64,000 nucleotides of DNA from Gymnorhina tibicen (GCA_013399875.1 VXAZ01009657.1:186001-250000), one strand, 5' to 3'. Positions 11,008-24,432 are shown, counted from the stretch's first letter. Notes: generated by a model from the sequence alone, not told the origin. Translations and numbers: made by a program.

Positions 11008-11040
11008 TGCAGGTCCTTCCTGAAGCAGGAAGGACATGCA
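11008..11040. repeat. Strong 14-bp hairpin with one mismatch
   Basis: TGCAGGTCCTTCCT (11008-11021) and AGGAAGGACATGCA (11027-11040) pair over 13 of 14 positions around a 5-base loop GAAGC. This is the most stable short hairpin I noticed in the long intron. It lies 1.1 kb upstream (on the gene strand) of the Golli exon at 9813-9903. No known RNA family is recognised; the stem is short for a microRNA precursor. Confidence 0.55.
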
Positions 11041-14000
11041 GAAGTGAAAAGGTTCTGCACTCCCTCAAGGCACCAACCTGAGTGTGTCCCATGCAGAAAA
11101 CCCACCAGCTCGGTGCCTCTCAGAGCTGAGGAGGGAAGTCAGTTTTAGCAGATGCTCACCTCAGTCTGGCTTAACTAGTGTCCCTTGGGAAGATGAAGGG
11201 ACCCAGTCAGAAACCAGCAGTGGCTATACTGGGAGACAACTTGCTCTGGGTACACAACTTCGTGATCAGCACAAGTAACTTGGGTGCTGTCCCCAGAGAT
11301 ATAATCTGTCAGTTGTGCAGCCACCCAGCTTGCAATGCATTAGGTGCTGGCCATACAGACAAGGGACACGTGCCAAGGTCCACAGCATCTGTACTGGTTT
11401 ACAGAACCACCTGCATCACCTGCCACTGATTAAGTAAGCTGCATATTGGACGTGGGTTCTTCATCCTATTTTAGTTGCTCTGTAGTGAGCAGCAAATCAA
11501 CTACATCTTTGTTGTACAGAGAGATGGAGAACAGCAGTCAACTCTGAAAAAAAGCAGGAAGAGGACATCTGCTACAGCAGGGTAAGTCAGTTCCAAAGGC
11601 AAAGAAAAACACTAAAAATTGTATCAACATGGATGAGACAAAATTAATGAGACAAATTTGATTTAGATGATCAAAAGTTCAGGGCTTTCCCAAATGATGG
11701 GGACAGCTGAAGCCCTGATCAGAGCTATTGCTCTAGGCTTTGTAAAGGCAGTGCTTGGTAGGTCCATCTTTAATTGTATTTCATCGTGTTTAGTGTATGG
11801 TAAAGCTGGTGGTACAGGAGGAGAGGGATTGCTGTTCCTCATGCTCTTGTTCCGCTTGGGAAACAGCTGGAAGTCTCTAACCTGCTGCAAGGCATCAGGA
11901 GTAGTAGCACAAACACCATCCAGCAGACACTCAGCTGTGTCTGTGAAATGCGTTGTCACTCCAAGCTCTTACCAGGGAGATGTTTGCACCCCTTACTTTG
12001 AAAACATGGTTTTGGCAGTCTTAGGGAGGTTAAAAAGAACCCTGAGACATTCTGGTTTGAGTTAAATCACTGGAAAGAACTACACAGCAGCTGTGCTGTC
12101 TGCTCCCTACATAAGGCACAATGTTGGTGTTGACAGATGCCAGCTCCAAGATGTTGACAGCAAAGTTGTGTGATGTATCAGCCTAAAACATGACAGTGTA
12201 TGGCTGGATATAATTCTGCTTGGCATGCCTTCTTAACCAAAATGCAAACTTTCAAAAGACTTCTTTCACTTTATTTTTTGCACAGAAGAATCTACCCAAC
12301 ACATAATTGCTGGCATATATAATGTTTATATTCCCCAAACCAATACAAGACAAATCACAGCAAAAGAACAATCAATGATCCAGATGCTCCAAACCAAGCT
12401 GTACTGCAAAACAGTCCAGACTTGGTCAGTTGCTTGATTCTTTTTTCCAGGGTCCTAAAAATTTTAAGTGTCTCTGTCTTTGCAATCAGTGAAGAGAAAA
12501 AGTGAAAACACATTCCCTTACACTGCCTGAGCTGTGCCAGAAGAGATTCTTTACCTACAGTTACAGTGTGCTTGTGGCTGGTTATAAAATAAAGGCCCTT
12601 TGTACATAACAGAGTAAACATAATTCTACCTAGCCCTTTCAGGCTGAGTACTCAATGCAATTTCAGAAGTGATGGGGAAAATGGATTTATTTTACAGTAT
12701 CAGTTCCCAGGAGAGTAGATAATACCTGATTTTAGCATGAAATAAATATTATATAGGCCTAAACTCACAAAAACTGTCTCCCCCAGAAACCATCTCCTTG
12801 ATCACTCATGTTCCAAAATACCATAAAATACCTAAGGAGCAAGCCAGCAGCTGCTGCATGGGAACAACTGGTGACAGACTAGAACCTCTTCTATTATTTC
12901 ATAAAGCTGTTTCAAAATGAGATGTGCATATATACTGCAGCTCTATATATGTGAATATGTACATACACAGCTGCTCTTGATTCAGACCTGATAAAAATCA
13001 GAATTGCATTATAATCTGCCTCAGTTTTATAAGATATTTTTGGCCCAGCTTTCAACTGTAGCTGTCCCCTGGTGCCTTATGACTCAGTTCACCTGTTTTC
13101 CCACTATCTCACACCAGGACACATGTGCACACACCAGTCTCCATATTACACAAAATTTTAAAATTTTGATAGGGAAATATACAAATAACCAGTAGCTATC
13201 AAAATATTCGCAACAAACGAACAGCAATATCAAAAATGTTTTGGCTATATATACACCCATTAGTGTAAGAAGAAGCTGCTTGTATTTTGCTGCTATCAGT
13301 GCCTACTTAGGTGATCTTTACTTACATGGGAAATATTAAGAAATCCTGAGTGACAGTGAGCTGTATTCTGCAGGTACTACAGTATCAGGCCAGGTTACAA
13401 AGTGCAGTGAGGCATATTACATTTAGAGAAGGAGCTAAGTCCTCAAGGAATCATAGGCCTTGGAAATGGGAAGTTGTACCCTAGACTATTCAAGCCAGCT
13501 TTTTAACTACCTTGCTGTTTTTTCTTACTAGTTAAGAAGGGCTTGTTTCTTTTCCTTTAACCACAAAGCTGTTACTCAATGACTTCATTTTCTAAGTGAT
13601 AAAACCACACAGAAAAGTTAAAACTTCCCATCAGAAATAAAATGACTAGAAGTGTCAAGAAGTGTCATGTCTCAATGAGAATTAAAGAAATCCAGTGTGA
13701 AGCATAGATTCACATTGTCTGTGCTTTCATTCCTGCCTTTTACAACCTACTCCTTTTTCTTATTATATATATTTAGCTAGTATGTTTAGCTCCATTCCAA
13801 TGGCACAAGTGAAAACAGCTAAAATTTCCTTTATTTTCAGAAAGGTGCCACGCAGGCATCAAGAGCTGCAGCAAGACAACACAGACTGTGAGTGCACGAG
13901 CAGCTGCTTTGGCAGCACAGACATTTCTCCAGTTCCTTGTCTCATTCATTCCTGTCCACAGCACATTACCTTCCCTCCACAAAGCCCAGTAGCACTGGGG

Positions 14001-15835
14001 GCATGGTTAAACACTTGATTCTTCCCCTATGCTGCATCTACAAAACTAAGATAAACAACAGACACCACCTCAAAAGACAGACGAGTTTCTAGTGGATAAA
14101 ACCAGAATTGACTGCAATAAACCTTCACTTTGAAGTAACAGAAAAAGAGTAAGTTGTAGCAGGCAACAAGAATCGGGATAATCTAAACCATATCTATAGC
14201 AGTAGATCATAACTCCTCCAGACTCAGCTGAAGCTCTCTGCAAAACATTCCTGATTTTCCACTTCTGCAATGATATTCCCTGAATTCTACCATGCAAGGC
14301 TACCTTTCATTTAACATTCATAAAGTGTATGTATGATCTTCAGGCTATAGTACACCTTCAGGACAATCTCAGTCTCTTCTCAGAGCTAAGTGATTTTCCA
14401 CAGAGTTCCATGGGGAAAAAGTAAGAAAATTATTTAAAACATGAATATGTGCTCCTTCAAAATTGTGACAGTAACAGGGCTGAGAGACAAGTACCAGTAA
14501 GTCTGTCAAATGCACCAATGTTTCTCTAACTACCAAATACTGGTGCAATCAGCAAGGCAGGATGTAGGTCAATCTTAAGAGTCGTAATTTCCCTAGTAAT
14601 TTTTATATTCTGCATCCCCATATTAAGTTTTAGCAATATTGCTTTCAAAAAAGCTGGAGAAATTCCTTGTTATTTCTTATCAGAAACCTCCATCAGTATC
14701 AAAATTTTGAGCTCCTGTTCATTGAGAGGAATTTCTACACATACAGCTTGACCCAGTCAAACAGATGAGATGCTGTGGGCAACACTTACTAGCAGCAGGA
14801 ATTCATGGAATGGCAGCTGGCCCTCTTCAGGTGAGCAGAGATCTCCCGGACCGGCCTTAACAAGTATGTTCAAACACATTCGTGAACTCGACCACTAATT
14901 CTTCTTAAATGTGGAGATTTCCCAGAGGCCTTTCCGCTGGTACAGAAACTCACACACACACACTAGCAAGCACCAGGCCTCTTGCACTGAAGGTGAACAG
15001 GCAGTTTTATCAACGTCATACTGGCAGATTTGTACTCCTCAAACTAGACTACTGCCCTCATTCAGAGCAAGGTTATGCCATACTGAGGCTGGGCTCGTGC
15101 TAATCTATATAGCTCCAAGCTCTTGAAAACATTCCAGGAACTCCTACATCAGTTCGTTCTTCAGTCCCCACCAGCCAAGAAAAGGATTCAAATTTTCCCA
15201 TTAGTTTTCAGTTAAATAAAATAACTCTTTTAAACATCGAGCTAATAGCGATCATTATCTCCAGCTTTCTATTACATCTTGCTTTCTCAGTTTATCTTCA
15301 TTTCTACAGATTTTTTTACATTCTAAAAATGCAATACTCACAGTATCCTCTATTTCATAGCTTCTACAAAATTCTGTACGTAATTATTTTTACACTCCCG
15401 TGCATGTGTCAAAATCTTATTTAAAGTATAAGAAAGAAAAAAAAATGACAGGGTGATGGAAAAAGAGAGGGCTGGAGTTTTCCAAGGACAGTTTTCTTCT
15501 CCTCTAAGCTTCAACAGTACAGTGCAACTGCTGCTGTTACCAAAGGAGAACTTCAAAAGAAGTTGCAAACAAAAGGATTCTCATCACTAACCCCCAAGGC
15601 ACTTTGAAAAAGGTCTGAGATGCCTCAAACACATTATCCAGGTCTTTGAAGAAACCAATTCAGTCTTATTTTGAAACCTTAAAATACCAAGGGGTTGAAG
15701 TAAAAAACACTGCATTCCAACTCAAAAATTTGCGACACTCTGCATTACAGTTCCATGCTATTTTGCTATGTGCTTCCCTTCTTTTATGAAAGGTGTTTAA
15801 AAACTACTTCTGTTTGTGGAGAAGTTTCACCGATT

Positions 15836-15950
15836 TCACAGAATATTCTGATTTGAAAGGGACCCACAAGGACCATTGAGCCCAGCTCAAGCCAATGGCC
15901 ATTACTGATTGAACCCATGACTTTGGTGTTACCAGCACTCTGCTCTGTGT
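15836..15950 (-). mobile_element. CR1 LINE 3' end fragment, antisense
   Basis: Seen: TTCACAGAATATTCTG, 'GAAAGGGACCCACAAGGACC', 'ATTGAGCCCAGCTC', then 'GATTGAACCCATGACTTTGG' and 'TGTTACCAGCACTCTGCTCT'. The first half is the antisense CR1 tail. The second half matches the avian CR1 subfamily whose 3' UTR carries the antisense 'GAACCCATGACCTTGGTGTTACCAGCAC' motif. A short, 5'-truncated, non-functional copy. Confidence 0.75.
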
Positions 15951-17804
15951 TCTTACAAATTGGGTTAATGCAGAGGATATCTCACCGTTAAACGTTCCTA
16001 ACCACACTGGGGTTCTCATATTTTATTGCTGAGTCTCTTCAGCTCAGAATGTAACAAGTAAAGACAAATAATGGACCTACAGTGTACTACTATTCAGATC
16101 TTACTAGTCCATGCAGTATTTCCCTGTGCCAAGAAAGGAGTTTCAAGCGTGCAATAGGAAGAGAATGAGGGATTACATGACTGTGTCCATACAACTCACA
16201 GAGGCTAAAGGCATTTGGGAGCAAGCTGTTAAAATGACAGCGTTCATTTGGGAAACAAAACTAAATAAAAAACAGTTCATACAGCCCCATGCAAGATTCA
16301 AGACTTTTGCATGAATACTGTGAACTGAAAAAAACCAATCTCAGGTACCCTGTGCATAGGGACAGAGGGAGAGGAAAAGCTTTGTGAATGACCTTTTACT
16401 TTGTAGGTACTCTAAGACACTGCCAGAATCAGGAATCCTCATAGAACAGCAAGGAATTTGCAGAACAAGTGAAAACAAAACACAAAAATATGCTCTGGGT
16501 CAATATTTTCAATTTCAAGCAAGTGTCTTTCACTCTGTGCACATTAACCCCGAAACCATACACAGGAAACCCGGATGTGAATCACATGAAATTCAGACAA
16601 GTATGGAGAGGGCTATGACTTACTACTTCCTATGCCAATCCCACGCTGGTCCTACAGAGCTGAGCAACCATCACCACACCAGCTGCACAAGCAGTGCAGC
16701 GGCAACATCACATGAAACTGAGAAGTCCAATACAAGGACCTACACCCACACTTGGGAACACAGTGAGGCTCAACAGCCTCCAGAACACCTGACCTGGGAC
16801 TAATGTTATTAAAGAACATGTGCTACCTGCTTTGAACCCAGGCAGGTTTTCTACAGCTCCGCTGCAAACAGCACCTGGCAGGCACATTGATGGATGCAGC
16901 TCTTGACCTCAGGAATCAAAGAGGAACCGTAACAACACTCAAGGGACAAAATCAAAAACAGGTACTTTGGACACCAAGCACAAGAGCATGTTTCTTTTAC
17001 AAAAGGTGTTCAAGCTGATTTCCAGAATAGTCTGAAAAGTGACAGCTGTCAATAGCAATGCCTTCACAGTCCACTCATCATCTTTATCTCATCTAAACTG
17101 AGTGCAAATTTACTTTCCTTTAAGCACTTATTTTAGGCACATGCTGAACAAGTGCAAATATTTCACTCTCTTTTTTTTTTCAAGAAAAGGATGTGGTTTA
17201 AGTCATAAACACAGTGTTGATGTTGCAGCCTCAACCCTCAGTGTACCTCCTTAAAAGCTTCGTAAATCCATTGAAGAATGTCAGTGTCTGATCCCAGCAG
17301 ACTGGTAATTTTCAAATGCCACCACCTGAGGTGTTTCTGAAGGGTTATAACAAAAGTGTACAACAGCAATCCTGTTTTCTTCACAGCTAATGAGAGCACT
17401 TTTGCATTCTAGCATATTGATAAAATCTGAATTCATATATATATCCAATACACCAGAAAAAGACACTAAGCATCTGACTACTCTATCTATTGTAAAAGCA
17501 CAACAGAGATGTGAAAACTAGCAGCTAGGTACAGAATGATGCCCAATAGTTAACGAGGAAAAAAAAACCAAAGCCATTTTTTAAAAAGTGCAAAATAACA
17601 ATCCACTAGCCAGGGAGAGAAGATTACAAATATTTTGAGGTTTTTTTCAGGTAAAAAATGCCTTTCAACCTCATACACTGAACTTCTCCTATCAGAGGTC
17701 TCAGTTTGGCAGTTTGCAATAAATAAAAATCAAAATGATTGCCGCGTAATTAGAAATCCTGAGTCTTGAATCCTCCTCAGGGGCCTGAAGAGGACTGAGT
17801 GTGG

Positions 17805-18150
17805 CGGTAAACCTGTTGATTCGCATCTTTTATCCGCAGGGAGAGGTGCAGAAGAGGTGGGAGCTGTCTGTGGGGAGCACAAGGCGGTGGCCCAGCAGGG
17901 CACTGAGCAGCACTACAAGCCTGGCTGGGAGCAGCGCTGTGAGGGTTCCTGCAGGGTTCCTGTGCTGTGCAGCACAACGCAGCACTGAGCAGCAAAGAAA
18001 GCAAAGGCACCCACAGCTCTTCTACACTTCCCTGCAGGCGACCTGCAAACAGCTGGCCACAAAGAAGCACATCTGGGAGACTGCATCGTTCCAAACCATG
18101 ATTCAGTGCAGAAGTTACCCAATGTCATGATACGCAGAGGAAAGGCTCCA
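17805..18150. other. GC-elevated, mildly CpG-enriched patch
   Basis: About 9 CpG sites in 350 bases with raised GC relative to both flanks. Both strands carry open frames of about 86-109 codons with no recognisable protein. Internal near-repeats of 'GCAGCAC' and 'CTGAGCAGC' type occur around 17900-17990. It may be a decayed repeat or a regulatory patch; I cannot tell which. Confidence 0.25.
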
Positions 18151-20779
18151 GTCCTTTTCCAGAGTCCCACCAACCACTGGCTATGTGAGGCTGCATTGCT
18201 GCATTTGCCTGATGCTTATGGTTGTTTAAAAAAAACAAAAAATAAGAAGTAATGCCTGAAGCAATGTCCAAATTTGGTTCATCACACACAAGGATGTCTG
18301 CAGTAACCCAGGAACTAGAGGATACTCAGAATGTCCTAAATAACTAAAAAAAATTTTTACAAATATTCAGTTGAATCTTATTTTCCTGCTTCCATTATCT
18401 CAGAGGTATTTTGAGTGAAATATATTATAAAATGAAAGCTGTTATAGAGCATCTCAGAAATATTCACTGTAAAAGTGTCAAACCAAAGAACAGTAAACAA
18501 CTATCAGAGATAAACCTTTCTGCTGCATTACCACCAAAACATCTTTTCTTGGCCCCCAAGTGGGAAAATATTCTGGCTTTTGCAGTACTCCAACTGACAG
18601 TCGACAGGTATTTTTGACAAAAACCCAACACAGTTGATACCCTGACTCTGCAGCCAATGTTACTGTTGTTAAGAGAAAACACATGAGGTTTCCCTTGTCA
18701 ACACAAATTGTTGACTCTACCTGTCCGCAGGAGCAAAGTGGAACATGTGACTGTGAGGGCTACAAAGAGCTGAAGTGCAGCTGTGCCAAATAAATATGCA
18801 CAGCAGGAACTCAGCACCCAACACGACAGGCTAGCTCTGCCCAGTTCCCCAGAAGCAAACCAGGATGCAGGGAAGCCAGAATTTCACTTCTGGTATTTTA
18901 TTCCTAATTCCATTACGTGCATGAACCAGTCCTTCAGTGTGCAAAATAATTACACAGAATATGTGTCTGAGTCATTTCCTCAACACACTTGCAGACTGGC
19001 TTGCTTTAATAATAAAAATATGTTTTTAGTGCTTTCTCTGAGGTTACAAAAAGAAGCTAAAAACAGTAGACAACTTTAAAACACTTTCTCGCTGTTCTGC
19101 TCACAGTGGGCAAGAGATAGAACAGACTAATTCAAACCCCCTTTGAGCTTAATGAGTGTGAAACACACTCTGAAACAATTGCCAGTGCACACCAAACATG
19201 AACTTTCAGCTTCTTGAATTTAATTTTCACTTCCAAGTCTTTAGGTCACGAGGAAAGAAAGCTCAAAAGCGGCTGTGTAAAAAGCACTTTAAATTCAAAA
19301 TTACATCCCTTCAACTCCCTAAGAACTACCAACACATTTTCAGCATTTAAAAAGCAAAATTTATTTTTATTTGCCAAGAATTCAAAGGAGAATAAAATTT
19401 AACATCAAGCAGTTAATTTTAGAAGGGAGTTTTTCCACCACACTGATACTGCTTTAGGTCACTTGGTAGTCTCCAGCCTCAAGAAGGGTACTTCTAGGCC
19501 AAAGCTAAAAAAAATTGTACACAAGTTGCCTGATACTAAAATACATTATATTTACCTGCAAAATTTGTAGGTTCAAAGAAAATTCTGACCACAGTACTAA
19601 TCAATGTTTCTGAACTGTGATAAAAGAAAATTAACAGACGTTTCTTAAATCTTGTACAAAAAGGGCTTAGGTTTTTTGGGGGATGGTGGGTTGGTAAGAA
19701 AAAGACGCTTTTGCCTTTCTAAAGTGGCAAGGTATTTTGACCCAGACATTTCAGCTCCTCATTAGCATGCGCTCCTGCCAAGATCCCAACCTTATCCCAT
19801 CTCCAAGGCATGTGTCCTCCCTCTTGACCAACCCTACAAGCTGGGCTGCTCCTAACACTTTTTGGGCCCTCAAGGAACCGGACAAGGGGTGAAAGAGGGG
19901 CTAAAAATAATCCATCTCAGTAACATGAGGGGAGGGAAAGGGAGAAGACAGAACCAAACCAGCTCTTGGCTCCGAGCCACCACAGAGCCCCTGCCTCACT
20001 CCAGTCAGCATGGGAAAAGAAGGTTTGCCATGGAACGCTTGTTAAGGGGAAAGCTGCCACCACAGAAAACGAGGCCTTCATGTGAATGTACCTGTCTATC
20101 CACCCGAGACAGAAAATTACTTTTCCATTTCCCTGTTTGATTTAAATAGGCCAGTGTTAATGCATGATCTTGAAAGAAAATGAGTTTTATTGCTCTGTGC
20201 TCTCAGAATGAGCATAGATCCTCTGTGTAGTGTAAATAAACGCACAAACACCACTTAGAAGAAAATATTTTCAAATGTCAAGACCTACAGGGTCAGTATT
20301 TACAAAATAATCAACACAACTGCCTTTTTCAAAATGTAAATAAAGATTTCTTTTCAGATAAGAGTTTTGAAATACAGTTGGCATGAAAGCGGGTTTTTTT
20401 TTTAGTTAAAGGAAACTGATAAAGGCACAAAACAGTTTGTAGAATTGTAAAACAGTGGTATAACATCTTTTAACTCCCACTTAAGTACATTTTAAAAAAC
20501 ATCAAGCATACAACATGTGAAGATGTGATGATGAGGAAAGACATTGATCATATTATCAAGGATCACTTTATCAATATACCACTGTGTCAAAACCAGTTCC
20601 TCACTACGAGACTATATTAATAAAAAGGGAAAAAAAGAAAAAAAATACTCTGAAAAAAATTGCTACGAACATTGGATACAAAGTTTTGATAAAAGTTTGA
20701 GTCTAATGCAGACTCACCAGGAATGTTAAAACACTAGGCAAAACTGAGTATTTCCTTGGTAGTTCACAGAACTAACCTC

Positions 20780-21370
20780 TGCCTTCAGCCCTGTTACATT
20801 TTTTCCAAAGTTCTTCTTTTCTGCTTCACCCTGTGCCCTTTGTTTGCCAACCCATTCCATCCCTTCCTCGCTTGTCTGTGGGTTGTCATCTCTCTCTCCC
20901 TTATTTTTCCCAGTTTAAACCTCTCCTCACCAACTTGACCAGCCTAGTGGCAAAGAGGCTTTTGCCTGACTTGGTCAGGTAGATTCAATCTCTTCTGAGC
21001 AGTCCTTGACCTCAGAGAGGGTCTCCATGGTTGTAAAAGCCAAATGCCTGTTGTCAGTATCAGCTGTGCAACCAGCTGTTGACCTCCAGGATCCATTCAC
21101 TTCTTTTCAAGCCCTACACCCTCACTGGGAGCACCAGGGAGAAAACCTTGGCTCCTGTGCCCTTGTTTGTCAGACCCAGAGCCATATGACCAGTCTCAGG
21201 ACCCCCCTAGCAGTACCAAGGGTGACCACATGGAAGAGCAGCAGTAGGAGGTAATAGTCCAAGGATTTCACAAGCCCCACCAGCATCACCACAACACTGT
21301 GGACCCAAATCTCTCTCCTAAAAGAGAAAATACGTGAGAGGGAAAGACAGTACGCACAGAACTGCAGCTG
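20780..21370 (-). mobile_element. CR1 LINE ORF1 end (SGNH/esterase region) and ORF1-ORF2 linker, antisense
   Basis: Seen on the minus strand: 'TGGTGATGCTGGTGGGGCTT', 'TATGGCTCTGGGTCTGACAA', 'GGCACAGGAGCCAAG', 'TCTCCCTGGTGCTCCCAGTG', then a stretch translating VNSWLHS*Y*QQAFGFYNHG, then 'CACTAGGCTGGTCAAGTTGG' and 'GTGAGGAGAGGTTTAAACTGG'. Known: CR1 ORF1 of sauropsids ends in an esterase-like domain with the pattern VN-WLR-WC---GFGF-DHG, followed by LA-LVRRALN. Frame-breaking stops are present, so it is a dead copy. It is notable because most CR1 copies are 3' fragments; this one preserves an internal upstream part and lacks the 3' end. Confidence 0.75.
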
Positions 21371-22833
21371 CACCTTACGTAATGACCTGGGATATAAAAA
21401 GACAGGAAAAAGGGACCATTGTGAAGTGTATGTTAGTTTTTAGAGCCATATTAAAGCCCCTCAAGGAGTCTATTTCTCAACATGCTTAAAGACCAGAAGT
21501 TACCTCCCCTTTCCATACTTCAGCAAAGACATTACAAGAAGTTTCTCAGCAGTATTAGTCACCTTGCAAATATTTTTTATAGATCATTTTAAGAGATAGA
21601 CCTTGCCCATAAACTCTCAGCAACTTCAGTTCTCACACAAGTCAACCAGCAGGAAGCAACTGAAGGTTAAAAGCTAATTTTTGGCTTTAAAGTCACAGGA
21701 ACAGCTACCTCTTCAGAAAGCCACAATACCATCCCAGGGATTTGTTCATCTAATGTCCAACTATGGGCCCAAATCAAGCTGACCCTTCTTTCAGCAGGCC
21801 ACAGTAAGCCTTTCAGGTATAAATCAACTGCTAACTAATAGATAGCTATCAATGGTACATAAAATAAAACTACTTACTAGAACACAGAGAGATATCCTGA
21901 GAGATATTTCCTAAACGACAAAGAATATACAATGAAATGTATGCAATACTTACTGAATACTTTTTAAAGAGCAACTTCAGAACACCTATTAAAATTAATT
22001 TACAGTTTTCCTTAAGACACTTGAAGAAAGCACAATGAGGATCCCTTCCTCATTTTTCCTAGTTACCTTAACAACCACAAAATGCAAAATCTAAAGAAGA
22101 GATTAACTGATTTCAGAAATATTCCTGCTGTCAGTCATTTCTCAAGAAACTGTCTAAACTGAACCAGAAAGACTGTCATAAAATAAATATCTCAAAACAA
22201 TGTACCTAATTAACACTGAAGCAATAGAACCAAGTCAGGAGAATGTAAAAAATCTAACCAAAACCAATCCACTCCAACAACAAGGAAGAAATTCCACAGC
22301 AATAGAACACAAATCCCTCAAATTCTCACAACACAAATAGAAACTGCTCCCATTCACTGCTTGCTTTGACTTCTGCATCCTTTATCAGGAACAGAGGAGC
22401 AGAACCCTTACTGGCATGGTCATTTCCCTTTCACAATGTTCATATGCACTAAACATGTGATAGAGCAGCTTTGGTGGGCACCGGGAGTCCAGCCAGGGTC
22501 AACCCACCACATTTTCTGAAAACAAGCAAGGGAACAATGCTTCCCTCCATGCTTTAACCCAACACAGAGGCATTCTCACATAAACTACTGTGCAGAGTTA
22601 CAACTGCACCAACATTAGAAGAAAAATGGACCATTGTAACACATGTATGAAGTTGCACACTGAAATACTAACCTACATATTCAACAGGTGAACTTTTCCG
22701 TCGCAGAAGGGAATAACTAAGTCTCAGAGGCAAAATATTTGGGAAAAAATACAACAAACCCAATTGTTTACCCAAACTGGCCCAGAGAGATGACATTTTA
22801 ATTGTTTATTTTCAGCCTGTTTAAAATGTCTAA

Positions 22834-23049
22834 ATTAGCATTCAAGTTGTATTGACCACTGTGAGGGGGAAAGCAACAACAACAAATCCTGAAGATCTGG
22901 ATGTTAATGAATGGCAGAAGCCAGTTTCATTTGTTGCCCCGCAATTGGTATATGAAGGTCCTCTAAAGCTAGAAGTAAACTACAAGGAAACAGAGAATGC
23001 ATTGTTTTGGTCAGCAGCAATAATATCAGAATATTTATGCAGTTGTGAG
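22834..23049 (+). other. Protein-like open stretch ending at a consensus splice donor (unrecognised)
   Basis: Seen: the frame is open from the stop at 22831 to GAG|GTAAGT at 23049/23050, about 72 codons. Its translation includes NPEDLDVNEWQKPVSFVAPQ, LVYEGPLKLEVNYKETENAL and FWSAAIISEYLCSCE. Its composition (Trp, Asn, Glu, Tyr, few low-complexity runs) looks like a globular protein rather than chance. The donor matches the consensus exactly. No in-frame acceptor was found near the left end, and the stretch runs opposite to MBP. It could be an exon remnant of a retrocopy, an antisense exon, or chance. I do not recognise the family. Confidence 0.25.
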
Positions 23050-24146
23050 GTAAGTGCACTTTAATGAGCACCTATTGAAAACTCAGTCAGAGCATCTGAT
23101 CACACTGTGGCTTCCAGACATTTTAAGGGCTGCCACTCAGAGCCTGACCTCATGAGGTTCTGGCTACCAGGCTACCAGCTGGTTTGTTATACCAGCTGCA
23201 CTAACACCTCCAGATTTTGGTGCCCTCCTCTAGAGCACACTTACAGTCTAATGCAGCCCAGACTGTGACATGCAGATGTGGGTATGTCAGATATGCAATG
23301 ATTAATGTCTTTCTGAAATTCCATTAAATGATGCAGTGAGTTTCTAACAGATATTGGTGAGTTCGTATGCAAGGAATACAGCTAAAATGTTACATTTCCC
23401 CCCATATATCAGTAATTTAACATGCTCCTGACTTTCAGAAATAGTCATCTTGAGTTAACTATTGCTGCTTACCACACTGAACTAGTGGTAAGACAAACCT
23501 TGAGAGCCCAAGGAAATGACTCACTAAGATCTCACACTCAGTGCTTCTTCAGTCCCAGGTGACACCTGATTCATCAGCAAATACCTACTATTATTCACCT
23601 AGAACTAGGGAAGGTTTTTCTGTGAAGTTAACTGCTGCCCTTTCTGTACACCATAAAAAAAAGGACTGCAGTTAGTAAGCATCTATCAAAAGTGTCTTCA
23701 GATGGCCAACATGGTAAGATACATGCTCCATAACATAAATGGTTCATAAGGCTGCTCTCATACCTTTAGCAAAGCATGAGCAGCTAATCTAATAACTGAA
23801 TAAGAAGGACCCCATCTGCACAATACACAATCCTGTTCTTCAGGAACACTTCTTGTTTTGTTGCAGGGACAGTATTGTTTTAAACAATTGTAGCTACCAT
23901 TTTCCAAATACATGAAGTCAAACAAGGAACTAAACCTGAGAAAGATCAAGCAATATAAATCTCCAACTGACTGTAAAATAAATGTCCGTTTTCCCTAAAA
24001 CCAATGTAAATAAATATCAGAAGTAATGACATTGTATTTCTGGTCTTAACTGCTTCTCCTGTCTCTACATGCACATGAGTGTTTCAATCTGTGAGCAGCC
24101 AGCTTATCACTCAGCCAAAAACCAAATAGAAGCTGTCATTTAAAAA

Positions 24147-24432
24147 GATCACAGAGTCATTCAATATGCTGAGTTGGAAGGGGCTCACAAAGATCATCCA
24201 ACTCCTGGCCCGGCAGAGGACCATCCCCCAGAATCATACCATGTGCCCGAGAGCATTGTCCAAACACTCCTTGAACTCTGTCAGGCTGATACTGTGACCA
24301 CTTCCCTGGGGAGCCTGATCCAGTGCCCAACCATCCTCTGGGTGAAGAACCTTTTCCTGATATCCACCTAAACCTCTCCTGACACAACTTCAGACCACTG
24401 CCTTGGGTCCTGTCACTGGTCACTACAGAGAT
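24147..24432 (-). mobile_element. CR1 LINE 3' end fragment, antisense
   Basis: Seen: 'GATCACAGAGTCATTCAATA', 'GAGTTGGAAGGGGCTCACAA', 'AACTCCTGGCCCGGCAGAGG', 'ACCATGTGCCCGAGAGCATT', 'CTTGAACTCTGTCAGGCTGA', 'CTTCCCTGGGGAGCCTGATC', 'GGGTGAAGAACCTTTTCCTG' and 'TTGGGTCCTGTCACTGGTCA', the full antisense CR1 3' UTR in order. It is one of the best preserved copies in the window. It ends just before the diagnostic 'CAGAGAAGAGATCAGTG' region and is 5'-truncated. Any ORF crossing it is not a gene. Confidence 0.93.

Noticed and set aside
24157..24423. Open frames on both strands around 24.2 kb
   Set aside because: Both translate the CR1 3' UTR, which is non-coding.
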